Positions 9,674-18,408 of a stretch of DNA of 64,000 nucleotides are shown piece after piece. The stretch comes from Akkermansia muciniphila (GTDB taxonomy: Bacteria; Verrucomicrobiota; Verrucomicrobiia; Verrucomicrobiales; Akkermansiaceae), in NCBI RefSeq assembly GCF_002884975.1, contig NZ_PJKB01000003.1, positions 350,743-414,742 of the forward strand. The letters are read 5' to 3'. Numbering within the stretch: position 1 is the stretch's first letter; each line of letters begins with the position of its first letter. The notes beneath the pieces are model-generated. The model ran no database searches. It saw only the letters and a list, made by a program, of their open reading frames with translations, and was not told the origin of the DNA. The position numbers and the translations under genes were made by a program.

Positions 9674-10156
9674 ATGAAGTTTCCTGCTCCCCTCTGCGCC
9701 GCTGCCGTGCTGCCGGTCCTGTTTTCCTGTGCGGAGCAGGTTTCCCGGATTGAACACGTGCGGGAGGTTCCCTTGAAAACCACAGTGATTCCTGCGGAAG
9801 ACGTGGGTATGCACCGCTCCCAGGCTACTTATCTGCTGCACGGCGCCGTCTCCCAGAAACAGCGCCTCCAGCGGCTGGGCCAATACTACTTTGTCACCTG
9901 GAATGATGCACACCCGGAACAGGCGGCCACCCTGGTCATGATGTACCGGCAGGGTAAAACGGGCTCAACCGTTCTGACTAAATCCATCTCCTACCCGGCC
10001 GGGAGAAAAGGGGGCACGCAAAACTCCGTTTTTGAATTCATCGGGGATGAAGCCAAAACAAAAGGGGAGATTCTCGCATGGAAACTTGTCCTGAAGGACA
10101 ACCATGGTAAAACAATCTCCGAACGCCATTCCTACCTGTGGGGCGACGATCATTGA
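9674..10156 (+). CDS. predicted lipoprotein, unknown function
   Basis: Starting at ATG 9674 the product has 160 residues, and its signal peptide (MKFPAPLCAAAVLPVLFSC) ends in a lipobox-like LFSC with Cys19. Alternative starts upstream would add a non-signal extension. The mature part contains an alternating beta-type pattern (TLVMMYRQGKTGSTVLTKSI, LAWKLVLKDNHGKTISE) but no family I recognise. It probably sits in the outer membrane or periplasm. It is preceded by 267 bases without a convincing gene. Confidence 0.7.
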   Translation: MKFPAPLCAAAVLPVLFSCAEQVSRIEHVREVPLKTTVIPAEDVGMHRSQATYLLHGAVSQKQRLQRLGQYYFVTWNDAHPEQAATLVMMYRQGKTGSTVLTKSISYPAGRKGGTQNSVFEFIGDEAKTKGEILAWKLVLKDNHGKTISERHSYLWGDDH

Positions 10157-10296
10157 CTCTCCGGCAAAAACGCCGAAGGGCCAATGAAAAGCAACCGGAT
10201 ATGAAGGATTAGAACTGCGGTTTCCGGGCTCAATTACCCATAAAGTGGCCCCGATTTCCAATCCTTGGAAACTGTCTTCCGGCAATACCGGAAGCC

Positions 10297-11364
10297 TTAC
10301 GCTTCCTGCCGTTTGGCGCGGCGCTTGCGGACGGCGCCGGCAAGGTTTTCCAGCACTTCCACCGTACTGTCCCAGCCGATGCACTGGTCCGTGATGCTCT
10401 TGCCGTACACCAGGTCGGAACTCAGCGGCTGGGCCCCTTCCACGATGTTGCTTTCAATCATCACGGCCACCACCTGGTCGGAACCGTCGGAAATCTGTTC
10501 CGCGATGCTGGCAGCCACGGACGGCTGCTTGCGGTAATCCTTGCAGCTGTTGCCGTGGGAGCAGTCCACCATGATGCGGTTGTTGATTCCGGCTTTCTGC
10601 AAGGCTTCCGCGGCTTCCTTCACATGCTCGTCATCAAAGTTCGGCCCCAGGGAGGAACCGCGCAGAATCAGGTGGCAGGACTTGTTGCCCGTGGTGGAGA
10701 CAATGGCGGAAACGCCCTGCTTGGTCACGGAAAGGAAGCAGTGCGGGCACGAGGAGGAAATGATGGCGTCCACGGCAATCTGAAGGCTGCCGCTGGTGCC
10801 ATTCTTGAACCCCACGGGCATGGAAAGCCCGGAGGCCAGCTCACGGTGCACCTGGCTTTCCGTGGTGCGGGCGCCGATGGCTCCCCACGTAATCAGGTCC
10901 GCGATGTATTGCGGAGTGATGGTGTCCAGAAACTCGGTTGCTGCGGGAATTCCCATGTCCCCCAGGCGGAGCAGCAGGCCGCGGGCCATATGAAGGCCGC
11001 GGTTGATGTCAAAGGTGTGGTTCATGAACGGGTCATTGATCAGGCCCTTCCAGCCCACCGTGGTGCGGGGCTTTTCAAAATACACGCGCATGATGATCAC
11101 CAGGTCCTTTTCAAAGCGCGCCATTTGTTCCTTCAGGCGTGAGGCATAGTCCACCGCGGCCTGGGGATCATGGATGGAGCACGGCCCCACCACCACCAGC
11201 AGGCGGTCGTCATGGCCGGAAATGATGTTCTCCGCATTCTTGCGTGTCGTAGCCACCATTTTGGCGATTTCCGTGGTCGCCGGATAATCCTTGATCAGGA
11301 TGGCGGGGGAGATCAGGGGCTCGATGTCTTGAATGCGTACGTCGTCTGTTTTGAACCAGTTCAT
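10297..11364 (-). CDS. 3-deoxy-7-phosphoheptulonate synthase, class I
   Basis: This enzyme condenses phosphoenolpyruvate and erythrose 4-phosphate in the first step of the shikimate pathway. The start MNWFKTDDVRIQ at 11364 gives 355 residues, the usual length for the AroF/AroG/AroH type I-alpha family; 27 extra in-frame codons upstream are not family-like. Motifs include VVGPCSIHDP, RVYFEKPRTTVGWKGLINDP, GAIGARTTESQVHRELASG and MVDCSHGNS. Which feedback inhibitor it senses cannot be told from the sequence here. It stands alone on the minus strand. Confidence 0.96.
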   Translation of the reverse strand: MNWFKTDDVRIQDIEPLISPAILIKDYPATTEIAKMVATTRKNAENIISGHDDRLLVVVGPCSIHDPQAAVDYASRLKEQMARFEKDLVIIMRVYFEKPRTTVGWKGLINDPFMNHTFDINRGLHMARGLLLRLGDMGIPAATEFLDTITPQYIADLITWGAIGARTTESQVHRELASGLSMPVGFKNGTSGSLQIAVDAIISSSCPHCFLSVTKQGVSAIVSTTGNKSCHLILRGSSLGPNFDDEHVKEAAEALQKAGINNRIMVDCSHGNSCKDYRKQPSVAASIAEQISDGSDQVVAVMIESNIVEGAQPLSSDLVYGKSITDQCIGWDSTVEVLENLAGAVRKRRAKRQEA

Positions 11365-11520
11365 GTCTGGACTTATTGAGGGGTTTTTAAGAGTGGTTGA
11401 AAAGAAAAAAATACGGTTTGGTGGCTTTATGCCTGAATATATCACGGGGCCTCGCGGCCATAAGCCGGAAGCCCCGCAACATAAATTGGCCCGTCTCTCA
11501 ACTGACGGTCCGGTAATGCG

Positions 11521-12162
11521 TTACCAGGAAGTGACGTTGTCTTCCGTCAATTCCTGATTATTGATGTGCCCGTCCGCCGTGCTGCCCTGCTTATCCTTGC
11601 CGGTGCTGTAAACGGCTACATTCTTGGTCACCATGCGGGAACCGACCTGGACGCGGGGGGTACGGTCATCCGGATTGGCATTCAGAATAATGTAATAGGG
11701 GGATTCCCACGGGTCCATCAGGCCCACGCGGCCGCGGCTTTCAAAGAACAGGCCAGGGGAACCTTCCACATCCGTGGTGGTGGTGTTGAAATAGGCCGTC
11801 TTCTTGGGGTTCAGCTTCCTGTCCTCATCGCCACGGTCCATGTAATTGGTCAGGATGCTCATGATGCGGCTGTCATCATCCACGGCCGTCGTCATGTAAT
11901 ACTGTCCGTCCTTGCGGGCCTGCTTGGCCATTTCCCGGCTGTTCCAGGCTACGGGAACGCGGCCATTGTCCAGCATGTAATTTTCAACAGCCGTCTGCAA
12001 TCCGTTGCAGTCGCTCCGCGCCGTGGTAACCCGGGACTTTTCCATCACGCCATTCACCACAGTCATGGCAATGCCGGCCAGCGTCAGGATAATGGCGATC
12101 ACCACAAGCAATTCAATCAACGTGAATCCTCTGGATTTACGGTTCAAAAAAGGTGCCTTCAT
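11521..12162 (-). CDS. type II secretion/pseudopilin-like protein
   Basis: The 213-residue product from ATG 12162 has the type III signal SRGFTLIELLVVIAIILTLAG. It is cleaved by prepilin peptidase after the Gly, and Glu follows at position five of the mature form. The C-terminal part carries a GspG-like feature, DPWESPYYI, near residue 160. Such proteins build the pseudopilus of type II secretion or related type IV filament systems. No other secretion component is adjacent; isolated copies are common in Verrucomicrobiota. The strong hairpin at 12275-12312 separates it from secG. Confidence 0.88.
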   Translation of the reverse strand: MKAPFLNRKSRGFTLIELLVVIAIILTLAGIAMTVVNGVMEKSRVTTARSDCNGLQTAVENYMLDNGRVPVAWNSREMAKQARKDGQYYMTTAVDDDSRIMSILTNYMDRGDEDRKLNPKKTAYFNTTTTDVEGSPGLFFESRGRVGLMDPWESPYYIILNANPDDRTPRVQVGSRMVTKNVAVYSTGKDKQGSTADGHINNQELTEDNVTSW

Positions 12163-12274
12163 ACTTTGCCAAGAGTAACGCAATTACGGTTCAGGGCAAG
12201 CGGAAAACAACCGGAACCGCCAATTTCAAAACGCGCTTCCAGTACGGCAAACATGCGGTACATGCCCGGATACG

Positions 12275-12312
12275 CAAGCACCCCGGCCATCATCAGACAG
12301 CCGGGGTGCTTG
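12275..12312 (-). terminator. strong hairpin downstream of secG
   Basis: A perfect 13-base-pair stem (12275-12287 with 12300-12312) encloses a 12-base loop between the secG stop and the pseudopilin start. On the minus strand no T-run follows the stem, so it is either a factor-assisted terminator or an mRNA-end stabilising structure. A T-rich stretch precedes it instead. Confidence 0.5.
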
Positions 12313-12326
12313 AAAAAGAAATTTCC

Positions 12327-12785
12327 TCAGTTGGCGGGCGCCGCGGGGACTTCCGGAGCGGCGGGAACCGGGGCCTGGGAAGAAGCGGCTTCCGCCTCAG
12401 CGGCCCGCCTGCGCAGTTCCTCCTGCTGGAGCTCTTCCGGCGTCTTGACGGGAACGGCGGCTTCCTGCTTGGCGGCGGCCTTCATCATTTCCGGGCTCAG
12501 CAGGCTCTCGGAGCTCTTGACGTGCTGGCGGTTGATCAGCATGCCCAGCACCAGGCAAAGAATCATGAAGGCGGTACCGAAGTATACCGTGGCTTTTTTC
12601 AGCACGTCCGTTGTGCGCGCGCCGAAGGCCTGGTCCGTAATGGCAGCGCCGAAGGCGGCCCCCAGCCCTTCCTGCTTGGGTCTCTGCATAAGCACCACGC
12701 CCAGGAGAAGAAGTGACACAATCACCAGAACGGCAAAGAGTAACTGTATGCTGATATTGAGTGAATTTGCTAAAAAAAGGTTCAT
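12327..12785 (-). CDS. secG: preprotein translocase subunit SecG
   Basis: The 152-residue protein has the two transmembrane helices of SecG (about residues 10-30 and 65-85). They flank the conserved cytoplasmic loop VLMQRPKQEGLGAAFG, and FGARTTDVLKKAT leads into the second helix. SecG assists SecYE in protein export. The C-terminal extension (about residues 100-152) is rich in Ala, Pro and Glu, longer than in E. coli and probably disordered. panD lies 41 bases upstream in the same orientation. Confidence 0.95.
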   Translation of the reverse strand: MNLFLANSLNISIQLLFAVLVIVSLLLLGVVLMQRPKQEGLGAAFGAAITDQAFGARTTDVLKKATVYFGTAFMILCLVLGMLINRQHVKSSESLLSPEMMKAAAKQEAAVPVKTPEELQQEELRRRAAEAEAASSQAPVPAAPEVPAAPAN

Positions 12786-12826
12786 GAACGCGGGGAGTAT
12801 GTGTGAATTCAGATGGTTTGTAAAGT

Positions 12827-13165
12827 CTAGGAAATGATTTCGTTATGCTCGTTGCAAACGATTTTCTTGGGGACAATGGGCTTGTCCGACAGGGCGAAGC
12901 TCATGATGACCACCCGTTCACCCGTCTTGATTAAATGGGCTGCACCGCCGTTCATGATGATGTTTCCCGTACCGGCAGGCCCCTGCAGGGCATACGTTTC
13001 CAGACGGTTTCCGGATGTGACGGACGCCACGAGGACCTTTTCTCCGGGCCACAGGTCCACAGCGGCCATCAGATCGGCAGGAATTTCAATACTGCCTTCA
13101 TATTGAACATCGCCACGGGTAATCATGGCGCGGTGGATTTTTGATTTTAACTGCTCAACCAACAT
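12827..13165 (-). CDS. panD: aspartate 1-decarboxylase
   Basis: The 112-residue proenzyme makes beta-alanine for pantothenate and coenzyme A. It self-cleaves between Gly24 and Ser25 in YEGSI to generate the pyruvoyl cofactor. Other conserved segments are KIHRAMITRGDV at the start, NRLETYALQGPAGTG (active-site region) and NGGAAHLIKTGERVVIM. The length fits the family. The rest of the pantothenate pathway is not in this window. Confidence 0.96.
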   Translation of the reverse strand: MLVEQLKSKIHRAMITRGDVQYEGSIEIPADLMAAVDLWPGEKVLVASVTSGNRLETYALQGPAGTGNIIMNGGAAHLIKTGERVVIMSFALSDKPIVPKKIVCNEHNEIIS

Positions 13166-13238
13166 GACGTCCGAACAACAAACCCCCGATCGTCCCTGCG
13201 GTCAAGCCGTCATCCTCCATTTTACGGTTTTCTGTGTC

Positions 13239-14174
13239 TTACTCACCCCGTTTCAACACTTCAGCGGCATGGGCGGCGTCCAGCGCAAGCTGGCTTTTCA
13301 GCTCCTCCAGGGAGGGGAATTTGGCTTCCGCCCTCAGGAACCTCACTGGTTCCACTTCCATTTTTTGCCCGTAAATATCCCCGGGCTGGCCGAACAAATG
13401 CGTTTCCAGCAGCAGTTCCCCCGCATCCCCCTCTACGGTGGGACGCACCCCCAGGTTGGCGACGCCCCCATATTCCACACCGTTCACCCAGGCGCGCACG
13501 GCGTAAACGCCGTGGGGAGGCTGCACTCCGCTGCCGGGTTTCATGTTCGCCGTCGGATAATTCAGCAGGCGCCCCAATTGGCGCCCGTGAAGCACCGTGC
13601 CCTTCCAGCGGTAGGGGCGGCCCAGCATCTCCGCCGCCTGTAAAAAATCCGCCGCGCGCACGGCTTCCCGAATCCGGGTGCTGCTCACGCGCTCTCCAGC
13701 GCGCAGAATGGGGGGAACGGCCGTCACCCGGAACCCGTAACGGCTTGCGAGAAGGCGCAGGGTCCCCACATCGCCCGCGCGGCCGCGGCCAAAATGCCAG
13801 TCTTCTCCCACGGCAATTTCCGCAACCCGGCAGGAGGAACAGAGTTCCTTAATAAACTCCTCCGGACTCAGGGAGGCCAAACGGGAGGAAAATTCCAGCG
13901 TCAGCACCATCTTCACCCCCAGCTCTTCCATCAGGGCGAACTTTTCCGCATCTACCGCCATAATGGCAGGCGGCACGCTTTCCGGGCGGACACGGGCCAG
14001 CGGATGAGTGCGGAACGTCAGCACGGCGGCAATGCCTCCGTCACGGGCCGCGCCTTCCACTGCCGCGGCAATTACCCCGGCATGCCCCAGGTGCAGACCG
14101 TCAAACATCCCCATGGCCCAGTGCACGGGGGAGAAAACGCCCTCCAGTTCCTTGAACTCCCGGTAAATGACCAT
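13239..14174 (-). CDS. ribF: bifunctional riboflavin kinase/FAD synthetase
   Basis: The 311-residue protein makes FMN and then FAD. The N-terminal adenylyltransferase domain has MGMFDGLHLGHAGVI (HxGH-type nucleotide motif), and SSTRIREAV stands near residue 160. The C-terminal riboflavin kinase domain has GRQLGRLLNYPTANM and HGVYAVRAWVNG. ATG 14174 lies four bases behind the truB stop. An alternative TTG start at 14189 would overlap truB and is less likely. The order DHH phosphoesterase-truB-ribF resembles the common rbfA-nrnA-truB-ribF arrangement, without rbfA here. Confidence 0.95.
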   Translation of the reverse strand: MVIYREFKELEGVFSPVHWAMGMFDGLHLGHAGVIAAAVEGAARDGGIAAVLTFRTHPLARVRPESVPPAIMAVDAEKFALMEELGVKMVLTLEFSSRLASLSPEEFIKELCSSCRVAEIAVGEDWHFGRGRAGDVGTLRLLASRYGFRVTAVPPILRAGERVSSTRIREAVRAADFLQAAEMLGRPYRWKGTVLHGRQLGRLLNYPTANMKPGSGVQPPHGVYAVRAWVNGVEYGGVANLGVRPTVEGDAGELLLETHLFGQPGDIYGQKMEVEPVRFLRAEAKFPSLEELKSQLALDAAHAAEVLKRGE

Positions 14175-14178
14175 ACTG

Positions 14179-14913
14179 CTACCTGGCAATCAGAATGTCC
14201 GCCAGCTCCTCCAGGGAAAGCATGGCATGAAACAGCTCTTCCCTGGGAGCGGTTTTCAGCGTCTCCACCGTGATGGCCCGGTCCAAGGTAAAAGCGCCGG
14301 ACCTGGTGCGGCGCAGGGCGCTCAAATGCGCTCCGCAGCCCAGCGCCTTTCCGATGTCATACGCATAGGAACGCACATAAAACCCCTTGGAGCACTGCAC
14401 GGTAAAGTCCACTTCCGGAACGGCCACGCGGGAAATTTGATGGCCGAACACCTCCACGGGCCGCGGCTCCCGCACCACTTCCTGCCCCTTCCGGGCCAGC
14501 TTGTACAGCGGCACGCCATCCTTCTTAATGGCGGAGACCATCGGGGGAATCTGCTCAAACGCACCGTCAAACCGGTCAAACGCTGCGCGGACGGCCTGTT
14601 CCGTTACGCCATCTACGGAATACTCCGCCACCACTTCCCCCATGGCGTCCTGGGAAGAGGTCTCCACTCCCAGCGTGAGAGTTCCGGCGTACTCCTTATG
14701 CTCGCACATCAGCTTGTCCTGAAGCTTCGTCGCCTTCCCCACCACCAGCATCAGCAGCCCCGTAGCCATGGGGTCCAGCGTGCCGCAGTGGCCTATCTTC
14801 TTAATCCCCAGGGACCGACGGGCAATCGCCACCACATCGTGGGAAGTCATGTCCTGCGCCTTGTCAACCAACAGGACGCCGGAAGGGGTTTGAATGGAAT
14901 CGGAAGTATTCAT
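14179..14913 (-). CDS. truB: tRNA pseudouridine-55 synthase
   Basis: The 244-residue enzyme isomerises uridine 55 in the T-loop of tRNAs. The catalytic motif HCGTLDPMATGLL near residues 37-50 contains the nucleophilic Asp, with the KxxGxxG-like segment PSGVLLVDK at the N-terminus. Later conserved pieces are QIPPMVSAIKKDGVPLYKLAR and GFYVRSYAYDIG. It is somewhat short, having no extended PUA domain, as in many bacteria. It overlaps the upstream DHH gene by four bases (ATGA) and abuts ribF. Confidence 0.96.
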   Translation of the reverse strand: MNTSDSIQTPSGVLLVDKAQDMTSHDVVAIARRSLGIKKIGHCGTLDPMATGLLMLVVGKATKLQDKLMCEHKEYAGTLTLGVETSSQDAMGEVVAEYSVDGVTEQAVRAAFDRFDGAFEQIPPMVSAIKKDGVPLYKLARKGQEVVREPRPVEVFGHQISRVAVPEVDFTVQCSKGFYVRSYAYDIGKALGCGAHLSALRRTRSGAFTLDRAITVETLKTAPREELFHAMLSLEELADILIAR

Positions 14914-15923
14914 GAAATCTGCTGTTGGAGCACGCGTTCCACTTCCTCCTGCATGGCCTTCAGGATGGTGAGACGCACTTCTTCAATGGGCCCCCTGATG
15001 CGCACTCCGGCGGCCATAGCGTGCCCTCCGCCTCCAAAGCGGGAGGCAAGCTCCGCCACGGATATTTCAGAAGTCTTGGACCTCAGGGAAATGCGGATGC
15101 GCGGATCGTCCTCCGCCTCTTCCAGATAGGCGGCCAGCCAGACTCCCTGCACGGAACGCAAGAGGTCGATCAGGCCTTCCGTATCTTCCGGACGGCTTCC
15201 AATCCGCTCCTTCGCCTCATTCGTCAGGCAGAACGTGCAGATTCTGCCGTCAGGCGTCAGCCTCATGCCGTTCAGCGCTTCACGCATCAGCTGCATCTTC
15301 ACCCAGGGCTTTTCCTGGTACAGCTGGCGGTTGATGTCCTGCACGTCCACACCCAGCCGGATCAGGTCTGCCGCCAGTTCCATCACGGCCGCCGTCGTCA
15401 TCTGGTACTGGAAGGAACCCGTATCCGTGCTGACGGCCACGTAAAGGGCGTCACGCATTACAGGAGTAATGGGAACGCCCAGGTATTTGAAAAAGTAGTA
15501 AAGCACCGCACCCGTGGCGCACTCGTCCGGCAGGACACACTGCACGTCTCCAAACAACTCGTTCGTCTGGTGATGGTCGATGTTCGCCCATACCTTCACC
15601 CCCGCCAGGGCCTTCAGGCTCCGTTCCCCCAGCCTCTTGAACGCGCCGTTGTCCACGGAAACGGCCACATCCACCTCCACCGGCTCGTCAGGCGTGGGGA
15701 TGATATTTTCCACACCAGGAAGAAAAGCCAGATTGGAAGGCACGCCGTCCTCATTCATCATGACCACTCTTTTACCCATCTGCTTCAGGGCTTCCCCCAG
15801 GGCAAGCGTGGAACCAATGGCGTCACCGTCCGGATGCACGTGCGCAATTACCGCAAAGCTGTCATGTTTGCGCAGCAGGTCCGCCAAAGGCGCAAATTCG
15901 GGACAATGTTTCCAATCTTCCAT
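14910..15923 (-). CDS. DHH/DHHA1 phosphoesterase (NrnA-like)
   Basis: The 337-residue protein has a DHH domain with VIAHVHPDGDAIGS and the defining triad NIDHHQTN, plus a C-terminal DHHA1 domain with the glycine-rich motif RFGGGGHAMAAG. NrnA enzymes degrade nanoRNA and pAp. I chose ATG 15923: a longer in-frame start at 15965 would begin inside the terminator hairpin of the upstream lipoprotein gene. It leads the truB-ribF group with a four-base overlap. Confidence 0.92.
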   Translation of the reverse strand: MEDWKHCPEFAPLADLLRKHDSFAVIAHVHPDGDAIGSTLALGEALKQMGKRVVMMNEDGVPSNLAFLPGVENIIPTPDEPVEVDVAVSVDNGAFKRLGERSLKALAGVKVWANIDHHQTNELFGDVQCVLPDECATGAVLYYFFKYLGVPITPVMRDALYVAVSTDTGSFQYQMTTAAVMELAADLIRLGVDVQDINRQLYQEKPWVKMQLMREALNGMRLTPDGRICTFCLTNEAKERIGSRPEDTEGLIDLLRSVQGVWLAAYLEEAEDDPRIRISLRSKTSEISVAELASRFGGGGHAMAAGVRIRGPIEEVRLTILKAMQEEVERVLQQQIS

Positions 15924-15944
15924 ATGTTCTGCCACGTTTCTATA

Positions 15945-15981
15945 GAAAAAGCCGCACTTGGACAATCACCAAGTGCGGCTT
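15945..15981 (-). terminator. intrinsic terminator of the small lipoprotein gene
   Basis: On the minus strand a perfect 13-base-pair GC-rich stem (15949-15961 with 15969-15981, 7-base loop) runs directly into a T5 tract. It stands 30 bases behind the stop of the lipoprotein gene at 16011. Confidence 0.88.
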
Positions 15982-16010
15982 GAAAAGTCGTACCTAATCC
16001 CGGAAGAGGA

Positions 16011-16178
16011 TTACTTCTTGGACTTCATGACTACCGGCGCCACATCCACGGCGGGCTGGTTCAGGTCATTGAACTTGGGAAGGGGAGTCAGGGGGGGGGC
16101 ACCCTGATCCTGACAGCAGCAGGAAGCCATGATGCTCGCCGCAAAAGCGGAAAGAGCCATAACGGTAATCTTCTTCAT
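16011..16178 (-). CDS. very small lipoprotein, unknown function
   Basis: The 55-residue product starts at ATG 16178 with a signal peptide (MKKITVMALSAFAASIMASC) and a lipobox ending in Cys20, followed at once by two more Cys. The mature part is only about 35 residues, Pro-rich, and ends in the basic tail KSKK. No family is recognised. A strong intrinsic terminator directly behind it supports a real, separately transcribed gene. An upstream in-frame ATG (16229) would bury the signal peptide. Confidence 0.7.
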   Translation of the reverse strand: MKKITVMALSAFAASIMASCCCQDQGAPPLTPLPKFNDLNQPAVDVAPVVMKSKK

Positions 16179-16399
16179 ATGCGTGGTTAAATGATGGGTG
16201 ATAAAGGATATGGAAATATCTTGGAGCATAAAAGCATACCATGCGGGCGCCCGTCAATCAAATTTGCTAAAATCTCCCGGAGGAGCTTCTTTCCGCCTGT
16301 TCTACTGCGCAAAGGCTCCTTTCTCAAACGGCAAGACGCATTCAGCGCTCGCCTCCGGTTTCCGGGAATTATAGGCTTTCTCCAACCGCTCCTTTTTCC

Positions 16400-17251
16400 A
16401 TGCCCTTCTCCGTCAGAATACTCCGGCTTTTAGGCGCCCTCCTGCTGGGCGCCTGCGCGCTCGGCGTGGCCGGCATCACCTGGGCGTACCTGATAGAACC
16501 CAATCTCCTGTTCGTCCGGGAAGTAGACTACCGCGTCCCCCAATGGAACGGACGGGGGAAACCCCTGAAAGTCGTTATTGCCGGGGACATTCACCTGATG
16601 CCTACAGCCTTTGATGAAGTGAGGGCCTTGCGCTATGTCCAGAGAATCATGCAGCTTAAACCGGACCTGATCCTGCTGGTGGGGGATTATGCCCGCGGAA
16701 CCAGCACCAATGCCAGCATGAGCCCTTCCGCCGCAGGCCGGCTGCTTCACGGACTGGAAGCGCCCTATGGCGTATTCGCCATTCAGGGAAACCATGATTT
16801 CACCTTCGGCTGGAATAACTGGCGCAAGGAACTGACAGACGCCGGCATCACGGTTCTTGAGAATCAAAGCGTCCTCATCACGTTCAAGGACGGAAGACAG
16901 CTCCAGCTTTCCGGAATCCTGGACACCTCACGCAATTCCAAAAAACACCGCCCTCAGCGCCAAGCCCCGGATATTCCCCATTTCCTGCTCTCCCACCGCC
17001 CGGAAGCGGACCACATGCTCTCCCATGGAGACGCGGACATCATCATCAGCGGCCACACCCACGGGGGGCAGATACGCCTTCCCTTTGATCTCCTGTGGTT
17101 TGAAGCCAGCCCGGAACACGCACAGCCCTACACCTACCCATGGCATATCTCAGGCGGCAACACCTACCTGATTACCAAGGGCTTGGGAACCAGCACTCTT
17201 CCCCTCCGCTTCAACTGCCCTCCGGAGATTTATCTGCTGAAACTGCACTAG
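16400..17251 (+). CDS. membrane-anchored metallophosphoesterase
   Basis: The 283-residue protein starts with one hydrophobic segment (about residues 8-28). It then has the calcineurin-like metal motifs GDIHL, LVGDYA, GNHDF and GHTHGGQ in the right order and spacing. The single anchor and length match the YaeI/YkuE group, some of whose members hydrolyse lipid-linked or UDP-diacylglucosamine substrates in the cell envelope. The variant GDIHLM (His rather than the more common GDlH with D) retains the metal ligands. The substrate is not assigned. A terminator follows, so it is a single-gene unit. Confidence 0.9.
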   Translation: MPFSVRILRLLGALLLGACALGVAGITWAYLIEPNLLFVREVDYRVPQWNGRGKPLKVVIAGDIHLMPTAFDEVRALRYVQRIMQLKPDLILLVGDYARGTSTNASMSPSAAGRLLHGLEAPYGVFAIQGNHDFTFGWNNWRKELTDAGITVLENQSVLITFKDGRQLQLSGILDTSRNSKKHRPQRQAPDIPHFLLSHRPEADHMLSHGDADIIISGHTHGGQIRLPFDLLWFEASPEHAQPYTYPWHISGGNTYLITKGLGTSTLPLRFNCPPEIYLLKLH

Positions 17252-17258
17252 CGCGCGG

Positions 17259-17308
17259 CCTTTTCCAATGCCGGACAAGACGGCGTCAGGAAAAGGATTT
17301 TTCTTTGT
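17259..17308 (+). terminator. intrinsic terminator behind the metallophosphoesterase gene
   Basis: CCTTTTCC at 17259-17266 pairs with GGAAAAGG at 17289-17296, with an inner GCCG/CGGC stem. ATTTTTCTTTG follows. It ends the gene at 17251 and separates it from the SIR2-like gene. Confidence 0.75.
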
Positions 17309-17363
17309 TTCTTGATTTTTCGCGGCCATGGACCAGCATGGAAAACGGTTCCGCTGTTTTCCA

Positions 17364-18395
17364 ATGACTACTTCTGCCCATACCAAATCCCCCGTCAGAA
17401 AAAACGCCGTTCTGTTTGGCAACGGTTTAATCCGCACACTGGGAAGCCCAAGCAGCATTGACCTGCTCAAGGAAACCGTCTGTCCTCCCTGCAACAACGG
17501 GGAAGGCTGCAAACAAGGCACCTACTGCCCGTTCAGGGAACAGGGGGATGATCTGCCCTTTCCCCTGATTTACGAATATTTAATCCTGAAAAAACAAAAA
17601 CGGCATCCGGAACCCGACATGGGCAAAGTATCCTCCGGGGTGCGTGATCAAATCAGGAAAAAACTGGAAGAGTTCACCCCGCAGAAATACCCCGGCTCCG
17701 TTTTACACCAGCTTGCCGGCCTTCCGGTAGACGATTACCTGACTACCAATTACGATACCTTCCTGGTTCAAATCCTGGAATCACAACACTACAGGACAAG
17801 CCACCGCCGGAATTCGGAAACCAAATACAGCATCCGCCGCCATGTCTGCATGGAGAACGGCCGCCGTTCCCTCCGTATCTGGAACATTCACGGCACCTAT
17901 CATGAAAGGCCTTCTTCCTTCACGATCCAATACGGGTACGAACATTATTGCGGCTGCATCGGTAAAATTGACAACTACTTAAAGGGAACCTACACCTACT
18001 CGGTTCAAACACAGAAAAAAGAAATAGCGAGCATCCCGGAAAAGCTGCGCAAGCCGCAGCTTCAACAGGGGGAATCATGGATTGACCTGTTTTTCTTTTC
18101 CAACGTTTATATCATGGGGCTGAACCTTTCTTCGGAAGAAATAGACCTGCTGTACATCCTGAACCTCAGGTCACGATGGCTGCGGGATTCAAAAAAGGCG
18201 CGCTGCATCCAAAACCGCATCGTTTTCTACGGCCAGCCCGCCAAAGCCATGAAAGCCCTTCTGGAAGAATTTGATGTGGAGGTTTGCTCTTCTTCGCCCA
18301 TGCCTCCCGGAAAAAACGCGGAGGGCAGGGATTATGTGAACTATTACAAGGCGGTTTTACGGGATATCCAGTCCAGAATAGAAGGGGGACAATAA
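17364..18395 (+). CDS. stand-alone SIR2-like domain protein, possible NADase
   Basis: The 343-residue protein (from ATG 17364; 17328 would add 12 codons) shows the SIR2-like pattern found in bacterial defence NADases. There is an N-terminal glycine loop NAVLFGNGL, the hallmark DYLTTNYDTF at about 125-133, an HG pair in WNIHGTYHE at about 176, and a late GLNLSSEEIDLL. Four Cys at about 40, 43, 49 and 55 could form a zinc site or a lineage-specific insertion. There is no second effector domain and no companion gene. Related proteins deplete NAD+ after phage sensing, but that role is inferred. It ends 13 bases before the convergent GT8 gene and follows a terminator, so it is independently expressed. 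Confidence 0.75.
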   Translation: MTTSAHTKSPVRKNAVLFGNGLIRTLGSPSSIDLLKETVCPPCNNGEGCKQGTYCPFREQGDDLPFPLIYEYLILKKQKRHPEPDMGKVSSGVRDQIRKKLEEFTPQKYPGSVLHQLAGLPVDDYLTTNYDTFLVQILESQHYRTSHRRNSETKYSIRRHVCMENGRRSLRIWNIHGTYHERPSSFTIQYGYEHYCGCIGKIDNYLKGTYTYSVQTQKKEIASIPEKLRKPQLQQGESWIDLFFFSNVYIMGLNLSSEEIDLLYILNLRSRWLRDSKKARCIQNRIVFYGQPAKAMKALLEEFDVEVCSSSPMPPGKNAEGRDYVNYYKAVLRDIQSRIEGGQ

Positions 18396-18408
18396 CGCGC
18401 CTCCGTCT

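Noticed and set aside
13239-14174. FMN riboswitch controlling ribF
   Set aside because: ribF is internal to an operon four bases behind truB, with no room for the conserved riboswitch.
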